From assembly GCA_028289645.1 (NCBI GenBank), contig JANQOK010000018.1:62001-126000 (forward strand): a stretch of DNA of 64,000 nucleotides, read 5' to 3'. The DNA is from Anderseniella sp. GTDB lineage: Bacteria; Pseudomonadota; Alphaproteobacteria; Rhizobiales; Aestuariivirgaceae. Positions within the stretch are counted from its first letter, which is position 1, and every line of letters begins with the position of its first letter. A program made the position numbers and the translations under genes. The notes beneath the pieces were generated by a model. The model was not told where the DNA came from. It did not search any database and worked only from the letters and a program-made list of their open reading frames with translations. Of the stretch, positions 8,813-18,345 are shown piece after piece.

Positions 8813-10017
8813 GAATGCTGATTGGCAACATTCTGGTGCGCTTGCTGCTGATTCCCGGTGCAGTGCTGTTTTCATGTTCTGCAATGGCAGAGCAGAAGCC
8901 GGTTCAACCCTACGAGGTCATTCGCTCCCTTATGCTCCTGCAGGACGACCTGGTGGCAGGAAAGGCACGGGCAATGCCGCTGCATGCATCGTTCATGCAG
9001 AAGATCAACAACCACTTTCAAAAGGCTGATGACAGCGCCTGGACAGATCCGCGAAACATCAATGCCGCACTGATTTATGTTTTAAGCGGCGGTGATGCGG
9101 CAATTCTGTCAAGGCTGCAGAAACTGGGGGAAGCCGTTACAGTTGATCAGCATGTGCTTGAGATCGTTTCGAGTATTTCTTCCGGCAGGCACGAAGCAGC
9201 GCGGAACGAAATTGCCAAACTGAGATTGCTGAACCTCCCTCGGCAAGTCGGAGCCTTGCTGGCATTGGCCGCGGCGCAGATGTGGCAACACAAAGATGCA
9301 GCGCGGGCAGTTGATTATTACGATCAGGCGCGGCTCATTGGCGGAAGCGGGTTGATTGAAGAGGCGGCATTGCGACGGCAACTGGTCGTTGAGGCAAAAC
9401 TGCGGGATTTTGACAAAGTTGAATCCCTGGTTCGCCAGTACAGCACACGAATGGGCAATTCGGTTTTCTCAGAAAACATGGCCCAACAGGTTGGTGCAGC
9501 CGTTGTTGAGTTGAACTATGAGGCTTCATCGGACAGGTTGCCGGGCCTGTTTGCGTTTGTTGACCTGGCGCCACCTGGGTTTCGCCGCAAGGTTTACCTT
9601 GAACTTGCAAGGCACGCTGTCGCTGTTGGTCAACCGAAGGTTGGAACTCTGGCGGCAAAAAAGGCGTCGAGCCTGCCTGACATGTCGGCATCAGAGACCG
9701 CTACTGTCAAGCTTTTGGAGGTTGCATCCAGCCTTGCAATTGCAGATCCGGAACGCCTCATGACGGAACTTCGGTCGTTGCCCGAAAACCAACTGAAGGG
9801 CTCGGACAAGCAGCTTCTTTTTGCATTGCACCGGATCATTGAAAAAGTGACCGAGCAGCCCAAAAAGCCGGCCAAGAGCAAGCGGCCAAGCCGTTATCGC
9901 CCGGCCAACCGACTGAATCTCGGAGGCAAGGAGAAAAAGCCCGAACTCGACAGCGCCTCGGCCCGTGCGCTCAAGGAACTGGAGCTGGCATTAACAGCAA
10001 TGAGGCAGGTGCAATGA
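8809..10017 (+). CDS. motC: Periplasmic motility protein MotC
   Basis: This 402-residue exported protein starts with a hydrophobic signal (about residues 5-25, ending near SAMAE). It continues as an alpha-helical repeat-like domain with segments such as QPYEVIRSLMLLQDDLV and AALIYVLSGGD. In Sinorhizobium MotC is a periplasmic protein that interacts with MotB and is needed for rotation. Here it lies immediately after motB with a 4-base overlap and precedes motD, the known rhizobial order. The C-terminal 60 residues are basic and proline-rich. Confidence 0.88.
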   Translation: MRMLIGNILVRLLLIPGAVLFSCSAMAEQKPVQPYEVIRSLMLLQDDLVAGKARAMPLHASFMQKINNHFQKADDSAWTDPRNINAALIYVLSGGDAAILSRLQKLGEAVTVDQHVLEIVSSISSGRHEAARNEIAKLRLLNLPRQVGALLALAAAQMWQHKDAARAVDYYDQARLIGGSGLIEEAALRRQLVVEAKLRDFDKVESLVRQYSTRMGNSVFSENMAQQVGAAVVELNYEASSDRLPGLFAFVDLAPPGFRRKVYLELARHAVAVGQPKVGTLAAKKASSLPDMSASETATVKLLEVASSLAIADPERLMTELRSLPENQLKGSDKQLLFALHRIIEKVTEQPKKPAKSKRPSRYRPANRLNLGGKEKKPELDSASARALKELELALTAMRQVQ

Positions 10018-11522
10018 CCATGAACATCTCAACGTTGCCGCTGGTGCCGAGAGGTGAAGCCAGGACCACAATGCGCAGCGAAAATGGAGCGGCAGGATTT
10101 GACGTCAAAACCCTGATGAGGAGCGAGTTGGCGGTCGAACACTCCGGACCGCTAGAGGCGGAGACTGAAGAGAAACCTCAGCGGGAGACCAGCGAAGAGT
10201 TGCCGACAGACGGCGGGCAGGTGCCGACAACGGAACTGCACCAGCTGCTGGCGCAGCAGCAACTGCAGCCTGAGGCTAGCAAAGAGTTGCCGGCAGACGG
10301 CGGGCAGGTGCCGACAACGGAACTGCACCAGCTGCTGACGCAGCAGCAACCGCAGCCGGAGACCATCTCTCAAACTGTCAACCTGTCGCTGTCTTCGAGA
10401 CTGAGCCCGTCGCCCATCCCGCAATGGAGCTTCACGCCTGAAAACCCGGTCAGCGTTCAATCCGGCTTGCAGGCTCCAACGGAACAGCTGCCATCCAAAG
10501 GCGGTGGCGGACCGCTTGTGATGCAAGTGCCGGTCGCAACCGACACCAAAGCTGCAATAGTCAAAACCCCCGCGCTCGCAGACGGTTTGCCCAGCATGCA
10601 ACAGGCGGACAAATTGTCTTCGCTCCCGGCGCCAGCCCCAGCCCCGATCCGGGTTGTGGACCCGGACCGGGTCTCTGGCCTGGCGCCAAAACCCGGAGCT
10701 ATGCCGCTGCAATCAGTGACCACCATCTCGGCCCAATTTGCACAGTCGGTCACAATCCTGCCGTCTGCTGATCCATCCAAGCGGGCACTCGGCAAAAATG
10801 ATATGGCTGCATTGGCCGACGTGACACATCGACCGGACATGGAACCGGCCGTCACGGCAAAGTCCGGCAACAGCTCCGAGACAGCCAGACCACCTTCTAT
10901 CGGAGACCGACCGGCGACGCAGGCGTTGGCGCAGCAACTGTCCGGCGCCAATGTGCAGGCGCCCGGGAGCGAGCCTGCGGCGTTTTCCCCTTCCCTGGAA
11001 CACCAGATAGTCGAAGCCATAGACGACGAAGTATCCACCCTTGGTGCCCGGTTGAGAGCACAGACCGCATTGGTGGCTGAGAATCCAGCTTCCGGCAAAC
11101 TTCCACTGTTAAACCAGATCAAGGTCGAACTGAATCCTGCGAGCCTTGGGGCTGTGCGCATTGAGATTGCGATGTCCGCCTCGGGGGAAGTGGAACTGAA
11201 TCTGATCACCGCTAAAGAGGCCACCGCAACGATGATTGCAAGTAACAGGGAAGAGGTGCTCGGCGGCCTGCAGTCACGTGCCGTGGAAGTCCGTGGCTTT
11301 ACCGTCAGCACCGCCGACATGGGCAGCAGTACCCAGACCGGATCCCATCCTGATGGATCAGCGGCGCGCTTCTCCGGTCATGGAGATGGCCAGCAGTCTC
11401 GTCACTTGCAGAACGGAAGAGGTGATGCATATGGAAGTGGGTCAAGACAGGAAGCAACCGCAGAAGAGGGGGAGACGCTGCAGCAGAATATGCGCAATTC
11501 TGGTTCTGGGATTTATATTTAG
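10014..11522 (+). CDS. fliK: Hook-length control protein MotD/FliK
   Basis: The 502-residue product has a long, low-complexity, Gln/Pro/Ser-rich N-terminal ruler (about residues 1-340). The C-terminal hook-length domain (about 350-435) contains LPLLNQIKVELNPASLGAVR and LGGLQSRAVEVRGF, split here by linkers. FliK-type proteins measure the hook and switch export to filament substrates. In rhizobia this gene was first called motD. The ruler contains an 87-base duplication. It overlaps motC by 4 bases and extends over the start of the next gene, which is read in another frame. Confidence 0.88.
   Translation: MTMNISTLPLVPRGEARTTMRSENGAAGFDVKTLMRSELAVEHSGPLEAETEEKPQRETSEELPTDGGQVPTTELHQLLAQQQLQPEASKELPADGGQVPTTELHQLLTQQQPQPETISQTVNLSLSSRLSPSPIPQWSFTPENPVSVQSGLQAPTEQLPSKGGGGPLVMQVPVATDTKAAIVKTPALADGLPSMQQADKLSSLPAPAPAPIRVVDPDRVSGLAPKPGAMPLQSVTTISAQFAQSVTILPSADPSKRALGKNDMAALADVTHRPDMEPAVTAKSGNSSETARPPSIGDRPATQALAQQLSGANVQAPGSEPAAFSPSLEHQIVEAIDDEVSTLGARLRAQTALVAENPASGKLPLLNQIKVELNPASLGAVRIEIAMSASGEVELNLITAKEATATMIASNREEVLGGLQSRAVEVRGFTVSTADMGSSTQTGSHPDGSAARFSGHGDGQQSRHLQNGRGDAYGSGSRQEATAEEGETLQQNMRNSGSGIYI
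10197..10358 (+). repeat. Direct 87-base duplication in the fliK ruler
   Basis: The segment starting GAGTTGCCG at 10197 recurs at 10284 with only a few substitutions over about 75 bases. Each copy encodes ELP(T/A)DGGQVPTTELHQLL followed by a Gln-rich tail. The period is 87 bases, or 29 residues, so the frame is kept and the ruler domain is lengthened by one unit. Confidence 0.9.
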
Positions 11523-12042
11523 CGCGCCTTTAGGCGTTACCGGTCATGCCACAGCCAATCTGTGTGAAAGAGAGATTGCGGCAGCTTCGTCCAAGCACCT
11601 AGTGCCATTGGCTGTCCTGTATGCGGTGGCGCTGAATGAGTCCGGCCGCAAAGGCCAGCTGAATCCCTATGCCATGAACGTTGAAGGTACGAGCATCTAT
11701 TCGGCAAGTCTTGCAGAAGCGGTAACGGGGTTTGAGCAAGCCTACGCCAAAGGCAAACAGTTGATCGATGTCGGATGCATGCAAATCAATCACTACTGGC
11801 ACCACCGGAAATTTGTGTCCGTGCGGCACATGTTCGATCCGCACGCCAATGTGAACTATGCAGCTCAGTTTCTCCGACGGTTGTATGAGAGGGAAAAGTC
11901 GTGGACGAGGGCTGTCGCGATCTATCATGCAGGCACTCGCAACCGCGCCGCCCAAAAACGTTATATATGTGGTGTGGTCGGCAAGCTTGTCCGCAGTGGG
12001 TTTGGAGCCTGGACCAACAGCGCGCGAGCATTTTGCAAGTGA
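11431..12042 (+). CDS. Lytic transglycosylase, flagellum-associated
   Basis: This 203-residue exported SLT-type protein probably opens peptidoglycan for rod passage. A basic N-terminus and hydrophobic segment (about residues 18-37) form a signal sequence. The lysozyme-like domain has ALNESGRKGQLNPYAMN with the expected catalytic Glu, DVGCMQIN, and a C-terminal AVAIYHAGTRN motif. ATG 11431 has GGAAGAGG 8 bases upstream; ATG 11425 would be too close to it. The gene starts inside the fliK coding region in another frame, so the two are tightly coupled. The product could also be a general cell-wall enzyme. Confidence 0.87.
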   Translation: MEVGQDRKQPQKRGRRCSRICAILVLGFIFSAPLGVTGHATANLCEREIAAASSKHLVPLAVLYAVALNESGRKGQLNPYAMNVEGTSIYSASLAEAVTGFEQAYAKGKQLIDVGCMQINHYWHHRKFVSVRHMFDPHANVNYAAQFLRRLYEREKSWTRAVAIYHAGTRNRAAQKRYICGVVGKLVRSGFGAWTNSARAFCK

Positions 12043-12145
12043 AAATGTGGCAGGTATGTAACCCAGCGTCAGATTTGTTTTCATGAACGAACGTTCACGT
12101 TGGCAAATTATTCTTCATAAAGAATTTCAACTTCAGGTTGCAAAA

Positions 12146-12174
12146 TTGACTGGTTTAGCTACTTTTTTGATAGT
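12146..12174 (+). promoter_or_regulatory. Candidate promoter upstream of the rem-like gene
   Basis: TTGACT (12146-12151) and GATAGT (12169-12174) are separated by 17 bases in an AT-rich 205-base gap that holds no ORF. The second hexamer matches the sigma-70 -10 consensus at four of six positions. It lies about 75 bases before the regulator ATG. This is a by-eye prediction. Confidence 0.4.
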
Positions 12175-12247
12175 GTGATATTGACTGAACACGTAATCGT
12201 TACGAAACATCGCAGCTAGTTCGACTGCAATAGATTCGGGGGCGACG

Positions 12248-12916
12248 ATGATTGCTGTAATTGAAGAACGTGAAAGTGTGGCTGAGGCGTTTGTTCAGGG
12301 TTTTAAGAAAGAAGGAATCCCTTCAATTGGAATGCAGTCAAACGAGTTAATTGACTGGATTAGTTGTTCAAATAGCGCTGACATTGTTTCTATTCAAGGT
12401 TTCATCCTTGGAGAATGCGGTGAAATTCCCAATTGTCACAAGTCGATACGGCTACACTCGGATGCGCCCATTATTTCGGTGCAGGAAAACAGAAATTTGC
12501 GTTCAATGCTTGATTTGTTCGCTGCCGGAATCGACGATGTTGTTGCAAAACCCGTCCATTCCCTAGAACTGCTTGCGCGTATCAGAGTAATTGCAAGCCG
12601 TGCTCAACAATTGTCAGTGCAACGCGGTGAGACTGACATTCTGGTGTTTCCGGACGGCCGTGATCCCGTGGTTGGCGGGCAGACGCTTCAACTGCCGCGG
12701 CGCGAGAAGCATATTCTCGAATACCTTGTGGCCAATCGTGGGCGACGCGTTACACGGTCCCAGATTTTCAATGCCATCTATGGCATTTTTGACGACAACG
12801 TCGACGAGCAGGTGGTCGAGAGCCATATCAGCAAGCTCCGGAAGAAGCTGCGCAATCACCTGGGTGAAGACCCGGTCGATAGCCAGCGTTATCTTGGATA
12901 CTGCTTGACGCGCTAA
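12248..12916 (+). CDS. rem: Rem-like OmpR-family regulator with degenerate receiver
   Basis: The 222-residue protein has a receiver-like N-terminal half and a winged-helix DNA-binding C-terminal half. The latter (about 130-222) has LPRREKHILEYLVANRGRRVTR and VESHISKLRKKL. In the receiver half the KP motif is present (AAGIDDVVAKPV). However, the strand that should carry the phospho-acceptor Asp reads DIVSIQGFIL, with no Asp at the expected site. Rhizobial Rem activates motility genes, and the position between motD and flgE matches that locus. The 5' third is more AT-rich than its neighbours. GGGGGCG precedes the ATG. Confidence 0.82.
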   Translation: MIAVIEERESVAEAFVQGFKKEGIPSIGMQSNELIDWISCSNSADIVSIQGFILGECGEIPNCHKSIRLHSDAPIISVQENRNLRSMLDLFAAGIDDVVAKPVHSLELLARIRVIASRAQQLSVQRGETDILVFPDGRDPVVGGQTLQLPRREKHILEYLVANRGRRVTRSQIFNAIYGIFDDNVDEQVVESHISKLRKKLRNHLGEDPVDSQRYLGYCLTR

Positions 12917-13002
12917 CTGGCTCGTACCCCGGGGCAGGGGTCACAGTGCGATTGAGGTGACAATGGTTCAGGCACCAACGAGCCGGCCAGTCTCATGGCT
13001 GA

Positions 13003-13914
13003 CTAGTCGTTGGCCTGGGCCAGCAGGTAGTCGCTCACTTTGTAGCCCGGCGCCACGCCGGCGACTATGTGAATGCCGGCACTTTGGCCAACGCTCCAAA
13101 CCACATGGCCGTTCAGCACGTGGTCTTCACACGTCGTGATGACGACACTGTCTCCCAGTTGAAGACCAGGGCATTCATCGACACCTATACCGAACTGCGA
13201 CATGTCGGTGATCGTCGCCTGCATCGGCTGGCCGTTGACTTCAATCATGGCCGCAATGGCACACGTGATCCGGTCGTTGCGTCGCCTTTCAGCCCACCCG
13301 GGAATTGAAACCGCCATATGTTCATCCAGGCACGGCCATTCGCCATTGGTGCAGTCCTTGAGCAGGCCGAGCAGCGTGATTGTGTCCGGAAGTACGATGT
13401 CAAGATCGGCTGAGATCGCCGCGGTGGTCTCCAGCGCGCCAAGGAATCCGTCACATACCTCTTTCCAGCGGTCAGCGAGAAACTCCCGTGATTCCTGTGA
13501 ACTCGTGGAATTTGATTTCTGGGTCAACTGGATGGCAAAATTGAGTTTGGCCTCCAGCGACAACAGCTTCATTGACAGCTCCTGGTCGCTTGACATCGAC
13601 GCCAGGTGGGTCGGTAGCGTCTTCAACGACACCGGCAGATCAGGCAGAAAGCAGCTCACCGGGTCTGCGAACGACAGCTTTCCATTGCCCGCGCACTGCG
13701 CGTTGGCAACACTCGAGCCGATTGTTGCAGTGTAGGCATTTCCCAGCAGCGTGCTGAAACAATCCAGAATCTCGAACGACAACTGTTTTCGCCTGGAGGC
13801 TTCACCTGGCTTTTCGGCGAAATCGAAAGCCACATCTTCACCATAGTAGTCCAGAATGTAGTCATCGATCGTGTCCTCATTGTCTGAGGATTGTTGAGGG
13901 GCCGAATAGTTCAT
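13003..13914 (-). CDS. PilZ-domain protein (c-di-GMP receptor candidate)
   Basis: This 303-residue protein has a C-terminal PilZ domain. The c-di-GMP-binding RxxxR region appears as ERRRNDR and the second motif as DMSQFGIGV (consensus D/NxSxxG). The N-terminal 200 residues are not recognised. They include a helical, Leu-rich stretch and the acidic YILDYYGEDVAFDF segment near the start. ATG 13914 has AGGA about 8 bases upstream; the longer frame to 14013 lacks support. It is transcribed against the flagellar genes and is a plausible brake or transition regulator of motility, by inference from family and location. Confidence 0.85.
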   Translation of the reverse strand: MNYSAPQQSSDNEDTIDDYILDYYGEDVAFDFAEKPGEASRRKQLSFEILDCFSTLLGNAYTATIGSSVANAQCAGNGKLSFADPVSCFLPDLPVSLKTLPTHLASMSSDQELSMKLLSLEAKLNFAIQLTQKSNSTSSQESREFLADRWKEVCDGFLGALETTAAISADLDIVLPDTITLLGLLKDCTNGEWPCLDEHMAVSIPGWAERRRNDRITCAIAAMIEVNGQPMQATITDMSQFGIGVDECPGLQLGDSVVITTCEDHVLNGHVVWSVGQSAGIHIVAGVAPGYKVSDYLLAQAND

Positions 13915-14474
13915 GGGGCAATTCCTGCTAAACACAACTTGTACAGACGCAGTTGGCAAAGTGACCAGCCACAATGGCGATGAATGAAACCTGTCCTGCC
14001 GGGCCGATAGCAAGCTGCGTTTCTCAACACTGTGCTTGCCGTTACAACAATGCCTTCAAGCTCAAGGCGCAACGAACTTGCGCAGGACAAGATGGTGAAA
14101 GGTGCCGACGCGCGGCCTGAACGCACAGTGCTGGCCCATGCTCACAATGAACGAAAAGCATGGCAAACGGAACCTTGCACGGCCTCGGATTGCTGTGTCT
14201 GCACCTGGGAAGAAATGCCGAGCTGATCGGCTCACAAGCAGCGGCATCATGCCTGTTCAGTGCAAAGCCCACTGAAGTCTTGCGATGCAAGCAAGGTACT
14301 GAACCTGAGTTACCAAGTCATTAATCCCAGGCGGTGGGTCAGCTGAGCTCCGCCGGTCGCATTTCTGCCTAGCATGGCCCGGCAAAATCCATCTCACACC
14401 GCAATGACCAGCTTCGCGCAAGCTCCAAAATGATTAATGGAATCATAGCGATTCGAGTTTTGAGAGGCGGCAAA
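13915..14474. other. Intergenic region between the PilZ gene and flgE
   Basis: These 560 bases separate divergent genes and must hold their promoters. Short overlapping ORFs on both strands (14032-14290) share no recognisable motif and lack good ribosome sites, so none is called. GAGAGGCGG stands about 5 bases before the flgE ATG. No clear sigma-54 or sigma-70 pair was identified. Confidence 0.6.
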
Positions 14475-15734
14475 ATGAGTTTGAATGGAATAATGCGGTC
14501 CGGTGTATCTGGCATGTCGGCACAGTCGACCAGACTGTCTGCGATTGCCGACAACATCTCGAACAACGACACAACCGGTTACAAGCGCGTCAGCGTTGAA
14601 TTCTCGACTTTGTTGTCCAGCAGCGGTGCGCATTGTCCTGGCAGTTACGACGCCGGTGGTGTGTCGACGCATGTGCGCAACAGCATCTCAGAGCAGGGTA
14701 CGCTGGAGTACACAACATCGCGCACCGACCTGGCCATCAATGGCAGTGGTTTCTTCATGGTCACCGACGCGGGCGGGGTTCCGTCGATGACCCGGGCCGG
14801 CGCTTTCGTCCAGGACGGCGAAGGGTTTCTGGTCAATGCCTCTGGTCAGTACCTGATGGGTTATCCCGTTGTGGACGGGCAGGTGGGGGCGGTCGCAAAT
14901 GGTACATCGGGGCTCGAGCGGGTTGCGATGGATAACCTGTCTTTTCAGGCCCAGCCGTCATCAACCGGTGCGCTTGTGGTCAATCTGCCATCCGAGGACG
15001 CCGACATAGCCGCGGCGAACCTGCCTTCAACCAACAGTGCAACCAGTGAGTTTTCGCAAAAGACCTCGTTGGTTGCTTACGACAATCTTGGGGCCGAGCA
15101 GATTGTCGATGTGTACTGGGCCAAGACGGCGGACGAGACCTGGGAAGTATCGGTCTTTAATCGCAGTGAAGCCAGTGCTGGTGGTTTTCCCTACTCAGGG
15201 CCGGCGCTGACCACGGCGACGGTCAATTTCGACCCCGCAAACGGGCAGTTGTTGGGCCCGACCAGCCTGGCGTTCGGTGTGCCGGACGGCCAGCCGTTCA
15301 CGCTCGACCTGTCGGGCTCCAGCCAGCTTGCCGCTGACTTTGCGGTGCTGTCCTCCGAAGTGGACGGGCAGGCACCTGAAGGCGTGCAGTCCGTGAGCAT
15401 CGAAGACGATGGCTCGGTTGTGGTCAGTTATCTTGATGGAACGCTTTCCACGGTGTTCCGGATACCGCTGGCAACGTTCAACGGCACAGATTTTCTGACC
15501 ACGGCTTCAGGCAACATCTTCTTCGCCAACATTGATTCCGGCGACATCATGATCGGTTTTCCTCAAGATCCCGGCTTTGGATCGATACAGTCCAGCGCCC
15601 TTGAGCAGTCCACAGTAGATCTGGGTGATGAGTTGACCCGGATGATTGAGTCACAACGAAACTATTCTGCAAATTCCAAGGTTTTCCAGACCGGGTCTGA
15701 GTTACTGGAGATTTTGGTGAACCTGAAGCGTTAG
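14475..15734 (+). CDS. flgE: Flagellar hook protein FlgE
   Basis: FlgE polymerises into the hook. The 419-residue product starts with the rod/hook motif SGVSGMSAQSTRLSAIADNISNN and TTGYKR, in which the N-terminal helix and NxxTxGYK signature are clear. It has GSGFFMV and the C-terminal FlgE/F/G segment SQRNYSANSKVFQTGSELLE. ATG 14475 is preceded by GAGAGGCGG; an in-frame start 45 bases upstream would add unconserved residues. It heads the second flagellar run. Confidence 0.96.
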   Translation: MSLNGIMRSGVSGMSAQSTRLSAIADNISNNDTTGYKRVSVEFSTLLSSSGAHCPGSYDAGGVSTHVRNSISEQGTLEYTTSRTDLAINGSGFFMVTDAGGVPSMTRAGAFVQDGEGFLVNASGQYLMGYPVVDGQVGAVANGTSGLERVAMDNLSFQAQPSSTGALVVNLPSEDADIAAANLPSTNSATSEFSQKTSLVAYDNLGAEQIVDVYWAKTADETWEVSVFNRSEASAGGFPYSGPALTTATVNFDPANGQLLGPTSLAFGVPDGQPFTLDLSGSSQLAADFAVLSSEVDGQAPEGVQSVSIEDDGSVVVSYLDGTLSTVFRIPLATFNGTDFLTTASGNIFFANIDSGDIMIGFPQDPGFGSIQSSALEQSTVDLGDELTRMIESQRNYSANSKVFQTGSELLEILVNLKR

Positions 15735-15775
15735 TTCTGGTTCACGCTTGACGGCCTAACTTCCAGGGGACGGGG

Positions 15776-17254
15776 ATGTCTTTATCGTCTGCGCTAGACG
15801 CGTCACGGTCAGCACTTTCTGCTTTCGGACAGCAGACAGGAGTTCTGTCCCGTAACATCAACAATGCCTCCAACCCGGATGCGACGCGCAAGATCGTAAG
15901 TCTTGTCACGTCACCTGACGGTGGCAGCACGGTGGGCCGCACCTCGCGCGCTGTGGATGTGAGCCTGTTCAACGCCTCATTGCGCTCAACATCGCAGTCT
16001 GAGCACAGTTCCACGGTGCTGGACGCGCTCGACCGGCTCGACGCGCTGATCAACGATCCCGAACTCGGACGGTCGCCGGGCGCTCTGATCGGCACGCTTC
16101 GCGACCGACTTGCGGTGTTTGCAGCCCAGCCGGACAATTCAGTGCTTGCCTCGTCCGCAATCTCCAGTGCGCTGTCGCTGTCCGGTGCGCTTAATTCCAT
16201 GAGCTCGCAGGTGCAGTCAATTCGCATGGATGCGGATGCAGGCCTTGCCCAATCCGCAGCCGCGCTGAACACGATGCTGGCGGACCTTCATGAACTGAAC
16301 GGGCAGATTGTGTCCGGCACCCAAATTGGCCGCGACGTGACCGACATGCTTGATCAGCGCGATGTCATCCTCAAGCAGTTTTCCCAGGAAATGGGCGTTT
16401 CGTGGTCAATAGAGAAAGACAACGACATCACCGTCTACACAGAAAGCGGCGTTGTTCTGTACGACCGGGTGCCCCGTGAGGTCTCGTTCCAGCAGTCCAA
16501 CCTGCTGACGGCATCGACGCCCGGCCAGCACATGTACATAGACGGCGTCCAGGTGACCGGTCCCGGCAGCCCGATGCCGGTTACGACCGGCAAGATTGCT
16601 GGTCTGATTGCTGTTCGTGATGAGGTGACGCAGGGCTTCCAGTCACAACTGGATGAAATCGCCCGCGGCCTGATCGAAGCGTTCGCCGAGAGCGATCAGT
16701 CTGCCGTGCCTTCGCTTGCACCGCAGGCAGGCTTGTTTACATGGCCCGGAGGGCCGGGCCTGCCGGCGGCAGCGACTGTCTCGACCGGCCTTGCGTCTTC
16801 CATTTCAGTCAATGTGACGCTGCAGGCCGGCGGAGATGATGCCGCGACGCTGCTTCGTGACGGCAGTATCAGCGACCCTGGAAATCCGGCATTTGAATAT
16901 AATACCAGCGGCTATGCCGGATTCTCTGACCGTCTCGACGAGATGGTTGAAAGCCTTGAAGGTGCCCGGTCATTCGATCCGGCTGCAGGGTTGGATGTCA
17001 GCACAGACCTGGTGTCGTTTGCTGCCAACAGTGCGTCGTGGCTTGGCGGTTTGAGAGCCGACACATCACGCGATGCGGAGTACCACAATATAACAGCGAT
17101 CAGGGCCAATGAAGCCCTGTCCAATGCAACTGGCGTCAACCTGGATGAAGAAATTGCACAGATGCTTCAACTCGAAAGAAGCTATCAAGCATCCACGAAA
17201 CTCATCAGCGTAGTCGATGAACTGCTCGGCTACCTGATAACTTCGATAAGGTAA
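15776..17254 (+). CDS. flgK: Hook-filament junction protein FlgK
   Basis: FlgK (HAP1) joins the hook to the filament. The 492-residue product has the conserved N-terminal helix with QTGVLSRNINNASNPDATRK. The C-terminal D0 helix reads GVNLDEEIAQMLQLERSYQAS and ends LLGYLITSIR. Length is normal. It is followed 4 bases later by flgL. Confidence 0.95.
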   Translation: MSLSSALDASRSALSAFGQQTGVLSRNINNASNPDATRKIVSLVTSPDGGSTVGRTSRAVDVSLFNASLRSTSQSEHSSTVLDALDRLDALINDPELGRSPGALIGTLRDRLAVFAAQPDNSVLASSAISSALSLSGALNSMSSQVQSIRMDADAGLAQSAAALNTMLADLHELNGQIVSGTQIGRDVTDMLDQRDVILKQFSQEMGVSWSIEKDNDITVYTESGVVLYDRVPREVSFQQSNLLTASTPGQHMYIDGVQVTGPGSPMPVTTGKIAGLIAVRDEVTQGFQSQLDEIARGLIEAFAESDQSAVPSLAPQAGLFTWPGGPGLPAAATVSTGLASSISVNVTLQAGGDDAATLLRDGSISDPGNPAFEYNTSGYAGFSDRLDEMVESLEGARSFDPAAGLDVSTDLVSFAANSASWLGGLRADTSRDAEYHNITAIRANEALSNATGVNLDEEIAQMLQLERSYQASTKLISVVDELLGYLITSIR

Positions 17255-17258
17255 CGTC

Positions 17259-18311
17259 ATGGAACTTTCACATGTTTCTACCAGCGCACTTTACAACAAT
17301 GTGAAACTGACCCTGCAGCGGTCGCAGGTTGAACTGGCTCAGCGGCAGACCGAAGTCACCACCGGCCGGCATGCCGATGTCAATCTGGCGCTGGGACCAA
17401 GGTCCGGCGGGCCGATTACCCTGCGGGCGGAGCAGGATCGCCTGGAAGGGATCCTGAACTCAAACGCCCTGGTAAGCACCCGCCTGGATCTCATTCAGTC
17501 TTCTGTCGCTGCCGTGACGTCCAGCGCCCAGTCGGTGGTTTCCAGCCTGACCACTGCACTTGGCTCTCAGGGCACCGTCGGCATTGCGATTGCTGAAACG
17601 ACAACGCAGTTTCAGAATATCACAACGATCATTAACTCCTCCGCCAATGGCCAATATCTTTTTGCCGGCATAAACACTGATGTGAAACCAATGGCGGATT
17701 TTGTGGGCGACCCGGGTGGCAGCGCGCAAACCGCAATCAACAACGCCTTCATTGCCGAATTTGGATTTGCACCCGGTGACCCCGCCGTATCCTCGATCAC
17801 CCCGGCAGCCATGGAAGCCTTCATCGACGGCGCATTCGCAGCGGTCTTTGAAGACGATGTGCAGTGGATGGCGGCTTGGTCGTCGGCAGAGGACAAAAAC
17901 ATCAGCAGTCGCATCGGTCCCAATCTTAAGGTTGAAACCGGCATCAATGCGAACGAGACCGGAATCCGCTCAATCTCAGCCGCCTTGACCATGGTTTCAG
18001 GCCTCGGCGGAGAGGCGCTCAATGCCGAAACACTGGCTGTGGTTTTCGAAAAAGCCCTGTCCAAGGTGTCTGAGGGCATGGCCAGCCTGAATGACGCCAG
18101 TGGACGACTTGGACTGGTTCAGCAGCAAATCACCGAACAGAACGAAGTCATGACGATCCGCAAGAGAATTAGCGAAAGCTACGTTGTGGCGCTGGAAGGA
18201 GTGGATGCTTTCGAGGCTGCCTCGCGGGTCAATGAACTCACCACCCAGATCGAAACGTCTTACTCGCTCACTGCCCGGCTGCAATCCCTCAGCCTGCTCA
18301 ACTACGTCTGA
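17259..18311 (+). CDS. flgL: Hook-filament junction protein FlgL
   Basis: FlgL (HAP3) is the second junction protein and is structurally related to flagellin. The 350-residue product starts MELSHVSTSALYNNVKLTLQ and contains a flagellin-like N-terminal coiled coil. The segment NSSANGQYLFAGINTDVKP is typical of FlgL. The C-terminal helix ends ARLQSLSLLNYV. It lies directly after flgK and 34 bases before flaF. Confidence 0.94.
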   Translation: MELSHVSTSALYNNVKLTLQRSQVELAQRQTEVTTGRHADVNLALGPRSGGPITLRAEQDRLEGILNSNALVSTRLDLIQSSVAAVTSSAQSVVSSLTTALGSQGTVGIAIAETTTQFQNITTIINSSANGQYLFAGINTDVKPMADFVGDPGGSAQTAINNAFIAEFGFAPGDPAVSSITPAAMEAFIDGAFAAVFEDDVQWMAAWSSAEDKNISSRIGPNLKVETGINANETGIRSISAALTMVSGLGGEALNAETLAVVFEKALSKVSEGMASLNDASGRLGLVQQQITEQNEVMTIRKRISESYVVALEGVDAFEAASRVNELTTQIETSYSLTARLQSLSLLNYV

Positions 18312-18345
18312 ACCCTCACAACCAGAATAGGCTGTTTTTTGATCC

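Noticed and set aside
14032-14290. Small overlapping ORFs on both strands before flgE
   Set aside because: No motif or ribosome site; typical of GC-rich intergenic sequence.
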